Positions 19,901-29,700 of a DNA stretch of 64,000 nucleotides are shown here, piece by piece. The stretch comes from Acidobacteriota bacterium. Lineage in GTDB: Bacteria > Acidobacteriota > Thermoanaerobaculia > Multivoradales > J023. Every line of letters begins with the position of its first letter. Position 1 is the first letter of the stretch. A program made the position numbers and the translations under genes. The stretch covers positions 1 to 64,000 of the forward strand of contig JAJCXR010000017.1 of assembly GCA_029263315.1 (NCBI GenBank), given 5' to 3'. A model generated the notes under the pieces. The model was not told the DNA's origin and ran no database searches. It saw only the letters and a program-made list of their open reading frames with translations.

Positions 19901-20115
19901 CAGGATTGCTCGATAGGGTAGGTCACCAGTTGCTCGATTTCGAGGGGTGACAGGGTCGGAGCCTGCGAAATGATCGTCACCTGGACATTGGTGACGTCCG
20001 GAAAGGCGTCGATGGGTAGGTTTAGGAAGGCACGTACCCCACCGGCGACGAGCAGCAAGGCGAGAAGGATGACGACCAGTTGATGCCGTAATGAGAGATT
20101 GACCAAGCGTTCCAT
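16912..20115 (-). CDS. Heavy-metal efflux RND pump (CzcA/CusA family)
   Basis: A 1067-residue inner-membrane RND protein of typical length that uses proton flow to expel metal ions through a tripartite complex. It has the N-terminal helix, two large periplasmic loops (AGLPHSTEVRSLSKFGLSMV, then ~560-870) and twelve helices. The helix-4 motif reads AIAIGMLGDGAIVLVEN, unlike the DAAII form of the Cus-type pump at 39085; a Co/Zn/Ni or divalent substrate is therefore a reasonable guess but not proven. The last ~20 residues (ETTDHSEVRPMAFDPERG) are encoded by a repeated element also present at 22663. It is third in the operon, nine bases after the adaptor. Confidence 0.9.
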   Translation of the reverse strand: MERLVNLSLRHQLVVILLALLLVAGGVRAFLNLPIDAFPDVTNVQVTIISQAPTLSPLEIEQLVTYPIEQSCAGLPHSTEVRSLSKFGLSMVTVVFEDGTDIYFARQLVMERMLSAREELPATAESTLGPISTGLGEVFQYTLESDRRDLMELRSLQDWVLRPILRTVPGSAGVDSFGGEVRQYQVIVDPTALRRYDLTLEDLAEAVSDNNGVAGGAYVERGGEQFVVRGDGWVRGLEDLMDTVVAYRDSVPVLVGQVATAEIGAEIRQGAISRDGEGETVAGIVLMLRGASGREVVASIRERLEVAKASLPEDVKIVPFYDRSELVDTALGTVQKALLQGAVLVLLVLIFFMGHARSALLVALQLPMAALATFVTMQWVGLSANLMTLSGLAIAIGMLGDGAIVLVENTVRLLSDQPDDAKTRLAMVRQSAAEVGRPIFFGVAVIIVVFLPIASLQGIEGKMFAPLAYTISIALGCALILSMTLIPALSSLLLRRVPIFKTGRFRHPADLVRQIYLPQLRWALDHPRSVIATALLLLLVAGIIAPTLGTEFLPTMDEGSIVVQPFQLPSVSLPQALKTVRIIEGALMELPEVVHVVSRTGRSDISSDPMGVGESDIYVILKPRSEWTTATSKDELVAAIRHRMGEIPGVDFGYTQPIQMRVDELLSGVKSQIAVKIFGEDLSTLAELGNRTAELLRQVEGAVDVKVEAVEGLGYLEIKLHRQRLARLGISIAQVQSLIETAMGGRVVTTVPEGDRRTDVVVRLPENFTSKVENLRSLPLITPGGERVELSEVATIELSEGPAQISREDGKRRVVVELNVIDRDIGGFVTEARAQIDRELSLPVGYFTTWGGQFEQQQRAMARLQVMVPIAMLLIFILLYLNFQALRPVALILINIPLALVGGVLALKLSGLYLSVSAAVGFIALFGIAILNGLVMVEFFTKLEKEGKSRRQAILQGAELRLRPVLMTAATTALGLMPLIWAKGVGSEVQRPLAVVVVAGIVTSTLLTLMVLPVLYQRFGGRSRQSGAASMEEGAADGERQGAESYQETTDHSEVRPMAFDPERGTP
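16947..16980 (+). repeat. Dispersed repeat copy inside the RND gene 3' end
   Basis: These 34 bases match 22663-22696 at 29 positions, in the same orientation. Each copy lies near a GGCTAGGCGCCCCC array. This copy encodes part of the RND C-terminus on the minus strand. Confidence 0.7.
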
Positions 20116-20124
20116 GGGGTCTCC

Positions 20125-21258
20125 TCACTCGCCTTCAGCTGCCAGTCGCAGCAAGGTTGACTTGAGTAGGAAAACGCCTTCGACTGCCACCTGGTCGCCG
20201 GGTACCAGGCCATCCAAGACCTCGTAGTGCCCTTCGGAGAAGCGCCCCAAGTGGACGCTCCGTGCCTCATAGGTGTGCTTGGCGGTTTGTACGAAGACGC
20301 GATCCTCGGAGCCGATGCGGATCACCGACGCCTCTGGGATGGAGGTCGCCAAGGCCGTCGCTCCTGCGGTCAGCGTGCCTTCGATGAATACACCTGGCAG
20401 GGTGCGATCGGGACCCTCGATGATCTCGGCCCGCAGAGTCACTGTGCGGGTCATCGGGTCGACCCTGGGCACCCGGGTGATGATGCGCGCCAAACCGCGC
20501 TGGTTCGGTTGGCCGACGGGAATGAAGTCGACCTGGTCTCCTGGCATGGCTCGGCCGGCTCGATCGGGGGGCAGCTGAATCTCCAACTCCAAGCGGTTTG
20601 GATCGCCGATCACCAACAAGGGTTGGTAGGGTTCCACCCAGCCATGGGTTTCGACGTCGAGATCGAGGACGACCCCGTCGCTGGGAGCCCGCAGGATCAG
20701 CTCCGGGTGCCAGCTGGCATCCTCCAAGGGGGCATCGGCGGCCTTGAGTTGTAACCCTAAATGCTCCAGCTCGCTCTTCACCGCCGCCAGGTCGAGGCGG
20801 GCGGCCAAGGCATTCTGCTGCCGTTGCTCCAGGTCGAGACGGCTGATGCCTTCCAGGGCCAGCAACTGCTCGCCAGCCTTGACGCGATTCTCGGCCAGCT
20901 TCAAGGCCTCCCGCAGGCGCAGGTACTCCCCCTTCAGCTGATCCAACTGGTGAGAATGCAAGGTCACCAGGGGGCTGCCGCGGCGCACAGCATCGCCGGG
21001 CGCCACGTGGACCTTGACCACCCGCCCTTCGAGCAGAGCTTTGACCGTCACCGTGGAACCGGGGGAGCGTACCGTTTGTCCAACGACACGGATTTGGTCG
21101 CCAAAAGTGCGTAATTCAACAGCTTGTGTCCGAATACCGGCTCGCGATTCGGCGGCGGCTTCCAGCTGAACTGTTTGCGTAGCCCATAGGGTAGGGGGTA
21201 GAAAGGTGAGACAAATCAGCGCCCAAAGGGAGGCCTTCTTGGTGGATTCTTGTCCCAT
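20125..21258 (-). CDS. RND efflux periplasmic adaptor (CzcB/HlyD family)
   Basis: A 377-residue membrane-fusion protein with a signal peptide (LWALICLTFLPPTLWA). The barrel-sandwich lipoyl half-motifs are present (VKALLEGRVVKVHVAPGDAV and LRAPSDGVVLDLDVETHGWV) on either side of a helical hairpin (~110-185). They are followed by beta-barrel and membrane-proximal domains (VDPMTRTVTLRAEI, VLDGLVPGDQVAVEGVFLLK). It bridges the RND pump and the TolC-like duct. No His- or Met-rich metal-binding tail is present, unlike the CusB-type adaptor at 37485. It lies between the other two genes with 9- and 12-base gaps. Confidence 0.88.
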   Translation of the reverse strand: MGQESTKKASLWALICLTFLPPTLWATQTVQLEAAAESRAGIRTQAVELRTFGDQIRVVGQTVRSPGSTVTVKALLEGRVVKVHVAPGDAVRRGSPLVTLHSHQLDQLKGEYLRLREALKLAENRVKAGEQLLALEGISRLDLEQRQQNALAARLDLAAVKSELEHLGLQLKAADAPLEDASWHPELILRAPSDGVVLDLDVETHGWVEPYQPLLVIGDPNRLELEIQLPPDRAGRAMPGDQVDFIPVGQPNQRGLARIITRVPRVDPMTRTVTLRAEIIEGPDRTLPGVFIEGTLTAGATALATSIPEASVIRIGSEDRVFVQTAKHTYEARSVHLGRFSEGHYEVLDGLVPGDQVAVEGVFLLKSTLLRLAAEGE

Positions 21259-21270
21259 GGTTGCGGTCTC

Positions 21271-22557
21271 CTAGTGGATCGAGGGAATTGGAAAGATGGT
21301 GTTATCGGCCACTAAGGTGGCGAGATCGAGGCGGGCCTTGAGCAAAGTCAAGCGGCTCTCTAGGAGGTCGCTGCGCAGCTCATCGAGTCTGGAAAGTCCA
21401 TCGATGTAGACCAAGTAGGAAATGGCGCCGAGACGAAATTGCTCGGCCAGGGAAAGCTCGGTGTTTGCCAAGTCCTTGGCCACCGGGGCCAGCTGCTCGA
21501 GCATGGCTTCGCTGGAGCGGACTCTGGCGCTGATCAGGTCGAGCTCGACCTCGATCTCTTCGACGGTGCTTTGGCTTTGCGCTCGCTCGGCTTCGGCGGC
21601 GGCTACGGCGGCGGCTCGCCGAGCTCGGCCCTGGGCCCCCAGCGGCAGGGGTACGGCGATTCTCAGTCCGAAAGTCTCGAACGAAGGAAGGCTGCCGCGC
21701 CCGGAGGTCCGTTGGCTCTCCACTTCCAGCTCGGGCAGTCCCCAGGCGGTGTGTCGCAGCAACAGCGAACGGCGCTCACTGGCCAGCTGGGTGGCATCGG
21801 CGAGGGCACGCCGTGGACCTGCATCGGCCGAGAGGTCGTCAGCTAGCGCCGGTAGCTCTGCGGCCAAGGACCGGAGATCGCCTTTCCCGGGCAGGGGAAT
21901 GTCGCCGGCCCGGTGTCGCAGACGCCCCGCCAGCAAGTCCAAGCGCTGTTTCAAGTGGGCCAGCTGGGCCCTGTCCTGAGCCTGTTGAAGCTCCAGTTGT
22001 CGAACTTCGGCGCCGGCCACCTCCCCCAAACGAAGACGTTCCCGATGTAGGTCCAGGGCTCGATCGAGGCGCTCGAGACGATGGCTTGCCAGGGCTCGGT
22101 GCTCGAGGGTGGCGGCGTAGTCGAGCCAGTCCCGTCCGGTGGTGGCGGCGAGCTCGAGCAGCTCAACCCGCTGACGGGCATCGAAGGCTTGGTCAGACTG
22201 CCTGAGGTAGTCCTTGGACCTCCGGCGTTGGGTAGGAAATTGAACTTCCTTGCTGAGGCGGAGGCTGTGAACGGAGCTAGTGGCGTCGTCCCCTCCGGTT
22301 TCGAGGCCCTCCGTTTGCCACTCCGCGGTGGGTCCTCCCGGGGAGGTTTCTGCTCGGGTGGAGGCCCGCTGGCTCGAGAGTCTGGCGCGCACAGCGGTTG
22401 CCAGGTCTCGCTCAAGGGTTGCGGCCATGGCGCTTTGCAGACGTTGCTGCGCGGCGGGGGCCTGCGATGCCTCGGCTAAGGTCTGCCACGGCAGGGCCAG
22501 GGCAAGAGCTAGTCCTAGGAGGAGTCTGCTTATTTGTGCTGTCGGGTGTGTGCTCAT
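21271..22557 (-). CDS. TolC/CusC family outer-membrane efflux protein
   Basis: A 428-residue protein with a signal peptide (LLLGLALALALPWQTLAEA) and the long heptad-rich helices of TolC-type ducts (RALDLHRERLRLGEVAGAEV, LSLAEQFRLGAISYLVYIDG). First gene of the metal efflux operon. The ATG at 22557 has AGGA with better spacing than the one at 22560. A dyad at 22576-22595 overlaps its leader. It completes the inner-membrane pump, adaptor and outer duct set. Confidence 0.87.
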   Translation of the reverse strand: MSTHPTAQISRLLLGLALALALPWQTLAEASQAPAAQQRLQSAMAATLERDLATAVRARLSSQRASTRAETSPGGPTAEWQTEGLETGGDDATSSVHSLRLSKEVQFPTQRRRSKDYLRQSDQAFDARQRVELLELAATTGRDWLDYAATLEHRALASHRLERLDRALDLHRERLRLGEVAGAEVRQLELQQAQDRAQLAHLKQRLDLLAGRLRHRAGDIPLPGKGDLRSLAAELPALADDLSADAGPRRALADATQLASERRSLLLRHTAWGLPELEVESQRTSGRGSLPSFETFGLRIAVPLPLGAQGRARRAAAVAAAEAERAQSQSTVEEIEVELDLISARVRSSEAMLEQLAPVAKDLANTELSLAEQFRLGAISYLVYIDGLSRLDELRSDLLESRLTLLKARLDLATLVADNTIFPIPSIH

Positions 22558-22575
22558 CATGTTTCCTAACGTTGT

Positions 22576-22595
22576 TTGTCAACCTTGGTTGGCAA
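22576..22595. promoter_or_regulatory. Candidate operator dyad before the metal efflux operon
   Basis: The 20 bases TTGTCAACCTTGGTTGGCAA form an interrupted dyad in which eight of ten positions per half-site pair. The centre is 29 bases upstream of the TolC-family start, overlapping the probable leader. This fits a repressor site, for example TetR type, but no regulator gene is adjacent. Confidence 0.45.
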
Positions 22596-22662
22596 CTTGT
22601 AGGAGACACGATGAGCGGATCAGGTTCCCGCTATTTCGAGAAAGGTGGGATCAAAAGCCAGG

Positions 22663-22696
22663 GACAAACCTCTGGATGGTTCGTTGTTTCTTGGAA
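22663..22696 (+). repeat. Dispersed repeat copy between operon and IPTL gene
   Basis: Second copy of the element at 16947-16980 (29 of 34 bases identical), here in non-coding sequence. Translated on the minus strand it gives QETTNHPEVCP, parallel to QETTDHSEVRP in the RND C-terminus. Confidence 0.7.
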
Positions 22697-22708
22697 AGAT
22701 GTCCCCGT

Positions 22709-22768
22709 TAGGCGCCCCCGGCTAGGCGCCCCCGGCTGGGCGCCCCCGGCTGGGCGCCCCCGGCCAGG
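22709..22768. repeat. 14-bp tandem repeat array 2
   Basis: About four units of GGCTAGGCGCCCCC and GGCTGGGCGCCCCC, the same family as the array at 16740-16854 and in the same orientation. It ends four bases before the stop of the IPTL-CTERM gene. Together the two arrays flank the RND operon. Confidence 0.88.
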
Positions 22769-22772
22769 TACC

Positions 22773-23639
22773 CTAGACTTGGCGCCCGCGGACGATCGCC
22801 AACCAGCCGGCCAGGCCGAGCCCGGCCACCAGCAGGGCCAAGCTCCAGCCGTTGAGGGTCGGAACATTGACCACCGGCTGGGAACCGCCGAAGCCGCGGA
22901 TCATGAAATTACCGGCGGTGGGTCCGGCCAGCATATCGATGGTGTCGGCGCCGGACAGGTCCGGCACGGCCGGCGGGTCGCCGCTCCATAGGGCGAAGTA
23001 GGACTGCCCTTGGCTGGCGTCGGTATCGACCGCGGCCGGTTCCGTGGGCGGCGGATCGACGCCGGTCATGTAAAAGCGGTTGACCACGCCGATCAGGATG
23101 TTGGCGCCGTCGGCGATGTCCAAGGGCGGATCGAGGGGATAGACGGAGAAGCTACTGCCGTCCGCCGCCTGCACCGTCAGATCGTCGTAGGTGGCGAGCA
23201 AAGACGCGCCGTTGGTGGGATCGCCGTCCCCATCCAGGTAGACCACCAATTGAACGTCACCGCCCACCGGCACGTCGGGGCCATCGGGAAAGAGCACCCA
23301 GACCTCCTGCAACCTGAAGTCACCGGGGCTGGTGAAGGCATTCATCCACAGAAATTGGCGCGCCGAGCTGCCGAGGATTCCGAAGACCGCCTCCGCTGAG
23401 TCGTCGTCGACCACCAGCTGCACCGGAAACTCGTCCGGATCCGGTAGCAGGGGAGAGATCGGGGTCGAAAACTCCCGTGGCTGGAGGATTAGCTCGTCCG
23501 CCCCGCCATCGGCCACGGCCGGACCGGCCGAGACTGTGAGCAGCAGCGACAAAAGCAGGGCGCAGACGGCCAAGGTGGGCTTCGCGAGGTTCCGGTGGAA
23601 GCGGATCTCGGCGGTGGAACGTTGAGCGGATCGTGACAT
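22773..23639 (-). CDS. IPTL-CTERM secreted protein, candidate XrtH substrate
   Basis: A 288-residue exported protein. The ATG at 23639 follows AGGAGATC and gives a signal peptide (LAVCALLLSLLLTVSAGPAVA). The middle is a beta-rich domain of choice-of-anchor type (VQLVVYLDGDGDPTNGAS, ILIGVVNRFYMTG). The C-terminus is a sorting tail: VPTLNGWSLALL, a hydrophobic helix and basic end VRGRQV. This fits the IPTLxxWG consensus read by exosortase H, encoded at 1237-1842. It lies 65 bases after the giant DUF11 gene and may share its transcript. Biological role is unknown. Confidence 0.82.
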   Translation of the reverse strand: MSRSAQRSTAEIRFHRNLAKPTLAVCALLLSLLLTVSAGPAVADGGADELILQPREFSTPISPLLPDPDEFPVQLVVDDDSAEAVFGILGSSARQFLWMNAFTSPGDFRLQEVWVLFPDGPDVPVGGDVQLVVYLDGDGDPTNGASLLATYDDLTVQAADGSSFSVYPLDPPLDIADGANILIGVVNRFYMTGVDPPPTEPAAVDTDASQGQSYFALWSGDPPAVPDLSGADTIDMLAGPTAGNFMIRGFGGSQPVVNVPTLNGWSLALLVAGLGLAGWLAIVRGRQV

Positions 23640-23704
23640 TACAGAAGATCTCCTGAGGAGCTCGTGTTTTGAGTGGAAAGCGAAGGCGCCGGAAGCGTCG
23701 ACCT

Positions 23705-26700
23705 TCAAGGTGAGGTCGACGACCAAGCCGAGGTATCCCCCGACTCGAAGCCGTCCCGGAAGGTGCCCCCTTCGGTGCCCATGAAGATGGCATCGAGGAA
23801 GACATCAAAATTGGGGTCGTCGCCCACCGGGGCGATGCCGAGGTCACAGAGGGCGGAGACCGCCCCCGCCGGGACGACGATGCTTTCGACGCTGGTCACC
23901 CAGGCACCGCCTTCGTCCTCGATGATCGAGAAGCTCGAGTCCGAGCCCAAGTTGGCACCGCTGCACATGGGACCGGCGAAGAGCTCGCAGGTTCGGCTGA
24001 AGCTGGCCACTGCCCCCATGGGCGGATTGAAGCGTAGGGAGGCCTCGAAGTCGTAGGCCAGGCCACCGACCACCGGGACACATTGCCCGAGGGTGCTCGC
24101 CGCATCTGTCGAATGGCTCACCTGAGCCGAGGCCGAGAGGGGCGAAGCCTCGACATCGTCGACCCCCGGTGTGCCCGGCAGGATGGCGTTGGGCGGCATA
24201 GCGACGGTGGCCCAGGGATCGAGGCTGACCGGGCAATCATCAAAATGACCATTGGCGAACAGATTGAGCGGATCGGCGCGGAAGAAGGCAATCACAAAAT
24301 CTCCCCCCGGCATGTTGTCGCCGTCGCCGTCGAGGGCGTTACCGGCGCTGTCGGTGATGGTATCGCAGACCAGGAAGCGGTAGAGCCCCTCGGTGGGCGG
24401 TAGGGCCAGGGCCACATTGGCCACCAGGGGATCGCTTCCGGTCTGTGACACCCCGACGGGCACCACCTGGACATCGTCTCCGCTCACTCCGCCGGCACAG
24501 CTGGTGGTGCTGAAGTCGCCGTCCGGTCCCGCCCCCACCAGCAGGTAAGAGTCCAGATCGTCGGCGTTGAGCACCGGTGTCAGATCGTCTTCGACGGTCA
24601 CCCGGATCGAGGTGAGCCGGCGGCGGACGGTGTCGCAGGCCGCCAACGGGCCGTCGGTGCTGGCCACCGCAGTCACCTCGGGGGCCCCGGCGTCCGTGAC
24701 CTCCAAGGTGGCGCTGGCCGGTCCGCTGTTGCCGAGGGACGAGGTCAGGTCGCCACTGATGTTCTCGTGCACGCCCGCTTCGCCGCTGGTGATATCCACC
24801 GAGATGGTGCAGGTCCCGCCCGCCCCGACGCTGCCGCCGGTGTAAGTGATGACGCCGGCCCCGGCGGTGGCCGTCAAGGTGCCACCGGTGCAGGTGGTGC
24901 TGGCGTTGGCCGGATCTGCAACTTCGATGGCGTCGGGCAAATCGTCGGTGAAATCGAGGGCCGTCGTCGCGGCGGTGCTCTTCGAGTTGTCGATGGTGAA
25001 GGTCAACACTGTGGTCTCACCGGCAATGATCGAATCCGGGTCGAAGGCCTTGTCGAAGCCCGGCTGTGGATTGACCGTCGTCATGACGGTGGAGCTGTCG
25101 TTGCCGGGCGTACCGTCGGTCTCGTTGGCGCTGATGCTGGCGGTGTTGGTGATCACCGTCGCCGGGCCGTCGTCCACCGTCACTACGAAGCTGGCGAGCT
25201 GGTTGGCTCCGGCGCTGATGGCACCCAGGGTACAGGTGACGGTACCCGCCGCCTCGCTGCAGTCGCTCGAGGAGGTGAAGGTCACTCCGGCGGGCAGGAC
25301 ATCGGTGAGGGTAGAGCCGCTGGAGGCGGATGGACCATGGTTGGTCACCGTCAGGGTGTAAGTGAGCTCCCCTCCGGCGGCCACCGGGTCCGGCGAGCCC
25401 TCCTTGAGAATGGATAGGTCCGTCTCCGGTATCAACACCGTGTCGTCGTCGGTGGCGCTGTTGTTGCCAGTGTCGGGATCGTCCACCGACGCCGTGATGG
25501 TGGCGGTGTTGGAGAGCGTGCCGGTGGTGTCGTCGGCGATTTCACAGCTGGCGGTGTAGGTCACCGAGCTACCGACCGGCATGGCCAAGGTGTCGGCCAG
25601 GTCACCGGCCCCGGCGGCGGTATTGCCGGTCGCTCCACCGGCGGCGACGCTCGTATAGGTGCAGGTCAGCCCGGCGGGGAATGCGTCGTCGACCGACGCC
25701 GACGGATCGACTGATGGCCCGGCGTTGGAGGCGACGATGGTATAGGTCAAGGTGGTCTGACCGGGCACTGCGGAGGTGACGCCATCGCTCTTGGTGATCG
25801 CCAGATCTGCAGACGGCATCAGCTCGGTGTCGTCGTCGGTGGCGCTGTTGTTGCCGCTATCGGGATCGTCCACCGACGCCGTGATGGTGGCGGTGTTGGA
25901 GAGGGTGCCGGCGGCGGCATCGTCGATGGTGCAACTGGCGGTGTAGGTCACCGAGCTGCCGGCGGGCATGTCCAGGGTGTCGGCCAGATCACCGGCCCCG
26001 GCGGCTGTGTTGCCGGTCGCTCCACCGGCGGCGACGCTGGTATAGGTGCAGGTGAGGTCGCTCGGGAAGGTGTCGCTGACCGACGCCGACGGATCATCCG
26101 ATGGCCCGGCGTTGGAAGCGACGAGGGTGTAAGTCAAAGTGGTCTGACCCGGCACCGCGGAGGTGACGCCATCGGTTTTGGTGATCGCCAGATCGGCGGA
26201 GGGCACCAGCACGGTATCGTCGTCGGTGGCGCTGTTGTTGCCCGGCATCAGGTCGGTGATCGAGGGGGTGATCGACGCCGTATTGGACAGGGTGCCGGTG
26301 GCATCGGAGTCGATGGTGCAGCTGACCGTGTAAGTCACCGAGCTGCTGGCCGGCATGGCCAAGGTCTCGGCCAAGTCACCGGCTCCGGCGGCCGTATTGC
26401 CGGTCGCCCCACCGGCGGCAGCGCTGGTGTAGGTGCAGGTCAGGACCGCCGGTAAGGTGTCGCTCAGCGCCACGGCTGGGTCGGTGCTGGGTCCGGCATT
26501 GGCCACCACGATGGTGTAAGTCAGCGAGCTACCGGGGGTCGCGGCGGTGACGCCGTCGCTCTTGCTCACCGACACATCCGCCGCTGAGTTGACGGTCAAG
26601 GTATCGCTGGCGGTACCGCTATTGCCCGACGATGACGTCAGCTCGCCGGTGGTATTGACATGGGGTCCGGAGACGATGCTGGTGACGTCGACGGCCAGGG

Positions 26701-29700
26701 TGCAGGTGGCTCCAGCCCCGACGCTGCCGCCGCTCAGGCTGATCGAAGGGTTGCCAGGCATGGCGGTGAGGGTGCCACCGCAGGTGCTGGAGGCGTTGGA
26801 CGGCGTGGCGACGACGACATTGGCCGGCAGGTTGTCGGTGAAGGCCAGGCCCGTAGCCGCCAAGGTGGAGGCGCTGTTGTTGATGGTGAAGGTCAAGGTG
26901 CTGATGCCACCGGCCAGGATGGTGTCGGGGGAGAAAACCTTGGCGAAGGTCGGAGGCGGCTCGATGACCAGGTTGGCGGTGGCCGGGTCCGACAACGTGA
27001 GGCCATTTTGTTGCAGGTCGCTGGTGACATTCAGATAGGTGCCGGAGGTGGCGGAGACGGGGACTTGCACCTCGACATCGAACGAGCACATGCCACCCAT
27101 CGGCGGCAGCGAGCCACCGGTGAAAGCGAGGAACGAGGTGCCGGTGATGGAAGACTCGGCGCCGCAAGGGGTGGACGGCAGATCGGTGGCCACCAAGCCG
27201 GGGATGACATCATCTAGGTTGTCGGAAAACTCGAGCTCATCGACGGCTTCCGCCCCCGGGTTGGTGATGGTGAAGGTGAGCATCGCGGTGCCGGTGGCGG
27301 TGGTGGGTCCGTCGAAGGACTTGCTGAGCTGCAACAGTGGTACGACCTCGAGCACGTCGCTGGCCGCACTTCCGGAAACCGACAAACCATCGATCAGGCC
27401 ACTGACGGCGCTGGTGGTATTGGTGTAAAGGCTGGCTGTCGCGGCGGCGGGGACGGTGAGGGAGGTTCTGATGACGCAGGACCCACTTGCCGCCAGGGCG
27501 CCGCCGGTGACGGTGATCAAACCCGTACCGGTTCCCGTGACCGTCGCGCCACAGGTATTGACCAACAAGCTGTCGAAGAGCAATCCGCTCAAGGCTGCAT
27601 CGAGGTTGTCGCTGAAATCGATGTCGGAAGCCGCCGAGCCGGCGTCGAGATTGCTCAAGGCGAATTCCAAGGTAACACTGCCACCGGGCGCCACCGGATC
27701 ATCGGTGAACGTTTTGGTGAGCTGCAACAAGCTGGAGTCGATATCCAAGAAATCGACCGCTGGATCAGCCGTCACAGGGCTGCCCCCTTGGGTGGCGCCC
27801 AGGGGTCCCGAGACGCTGATGTAGGAGCCATCGTCTGCCGCCACTGGAACCGAGACGAGAACCTCGATGGTGCAGGTTTGCCCGCTGAGCAGGCTGCCGC
27901 CTGAGTAGCTCAGAGATGTTGGGCCGCTGAGCGTTCCGCCACAGGTGTCACTGAGGGGAGGGAGCATTGCAACGAGGTCCGGGGTGCCCGGCAAGACATC
28001 CGCCAGGTTGTCGGTGAGCTCGACATCGGTGGCGTCGTCGGTGGGGTGGGTATTTTCAAGGGTGTAACGCAGTGTGACGTCCGCCCCTGGGATGACCGGA
28101 TCGTCGAGGAATTGCTTGCTGAAGCTGAGCCCGGAGATCTCCAGATCATCGCTGGCCGGCGCCGAGGTGGCCAAAAAGCCTTCCACCATGGCGCTGACGC
28201 CGCTGGTGGTATTGGTGTAGCTGCCGGGGGAGGCAGCCGCAGGCACGTTGACGGTGACGTTGAAGACGCAGTCTTCGCCGGGCATCAGACTGCCGCCCAT
28301 CAAGGTCAGCAGGCTATCGCCGGCCGAGCCGGTCAAGGTCGAGCCGGGGCCACAGGGCGGATCGGGGGACGACGGCAGGTTGGCGGTCAGACCGCTCAAG
28401 GCCGCTTGCAAGTCGTCGGTAAAAGTGATGGCGGTGGCATCGGCACTGGCGTCCGGCGGCGAAGAGAGGGTGAATTGCAAGGTCGCCGTACCTCCCGGCG
28501 GCACGGGATCGTCCGTAAATGCCTTGCTCAGGCGCGGCGCCGAGATGACCTGCAACGTATCGCTGGCCGGAGAGCCGGACCGTAGGCCGCCGTCGATGGT
28601 GGCGGTGACATTGCTGGTGACGTTGGGATAGAGCCCCGGAGCAGCACCCGATGCAACATCTAGGGTGATGGAGAAGGTGCAGGAATCTCCCACCATGCCT
28701 GCGGGGCTCAATAACCCTTCGGAAATCGTCAGCCTGGCCTTGCTCACGTCACTGGGGGGTGGGGGATTGGTGAGCGGTATGAAGGTACAGGTTGAGCCGT
28801 CGCCACAGCAGTCACTTACCGGCGTCACCGAGGCCGTCGGCAAGACGATGTCGAAAACATCCTCGAAGGCGATGTCGGTGGCGCTGGAGGTGCTGCTGGT
28901 ATTGGTGGCGGTAAAGCTCAGCTCCACGCTGCCACCGGGGTTCACCGGGTCGTCAAGGAATTCCTTGGTGAGCAATACCGTCGGTGCGACGACCAGGGTG
29001 TCCGAGGCCATGTTACCGACCGTCGGCGAACCGTCGAGCTCACCGCTGATCGTCCCCGTTGTATTTCGATACGAGTCGGGGCTTGTCGCCGCCGGTACCG
29101 CCAGGCTGACGATGAGGGTGCAGGACGATTGTGCCGCCACCGTGCCGCCGGTGAAATCGATGCTGGTGCCGCCACCCGCCCCGGCGACGGAGCCACCGCA
29201 GCTGTTGGATACCACGCTGTCGAAGGTCAGACCCACCAGGCTCGGGACGAGGCTGGTGAGGTCGTCGGTGAAGGCGACGTTGGTGGCCGCGAAATCCCGG
29301 TCGAAGTTGTTGATGATAAATCGCAGGGTTGCATTGCCGCCTGGGGCCACGGGATCGTCGGTGAAGCTCTTCTGTAGGGCGAGTGTAGTGCTCGTCACCT
29401 CGAGGGTGTCAGCGGCTTTGCCACCGGCACTGAAGTCTGCCAGCAGATCATTCGAAATGTTGTCGAGCATGCCGGTGCCGATGCTTCGAACGTCGACGTT
29501 GACACTGCACGTGGCACCGGCTAGGAGGGTGGCCGAGGTATCCGAGAAATTGAGACCGTTGGCGTCGAGGATGACCGTGTTGGAGCCGGGCACCGCGGTG
29601 AGCGTCGTGTTGGGGGAGCTGGCTTGTTCGCAGTCGGTGGACGCATTGGCCGGATCGGCGATGACCATACCGGCGGGCAGGTTGTCCGTGAAGTCGAGGC

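Noticed and set aside
22576..22610. TTGACA on the minus strand as a -35 box for the RND operon
   Set aside because: Only 16 bases separate it from the start codon, so a -10 box would fall inside the gene.
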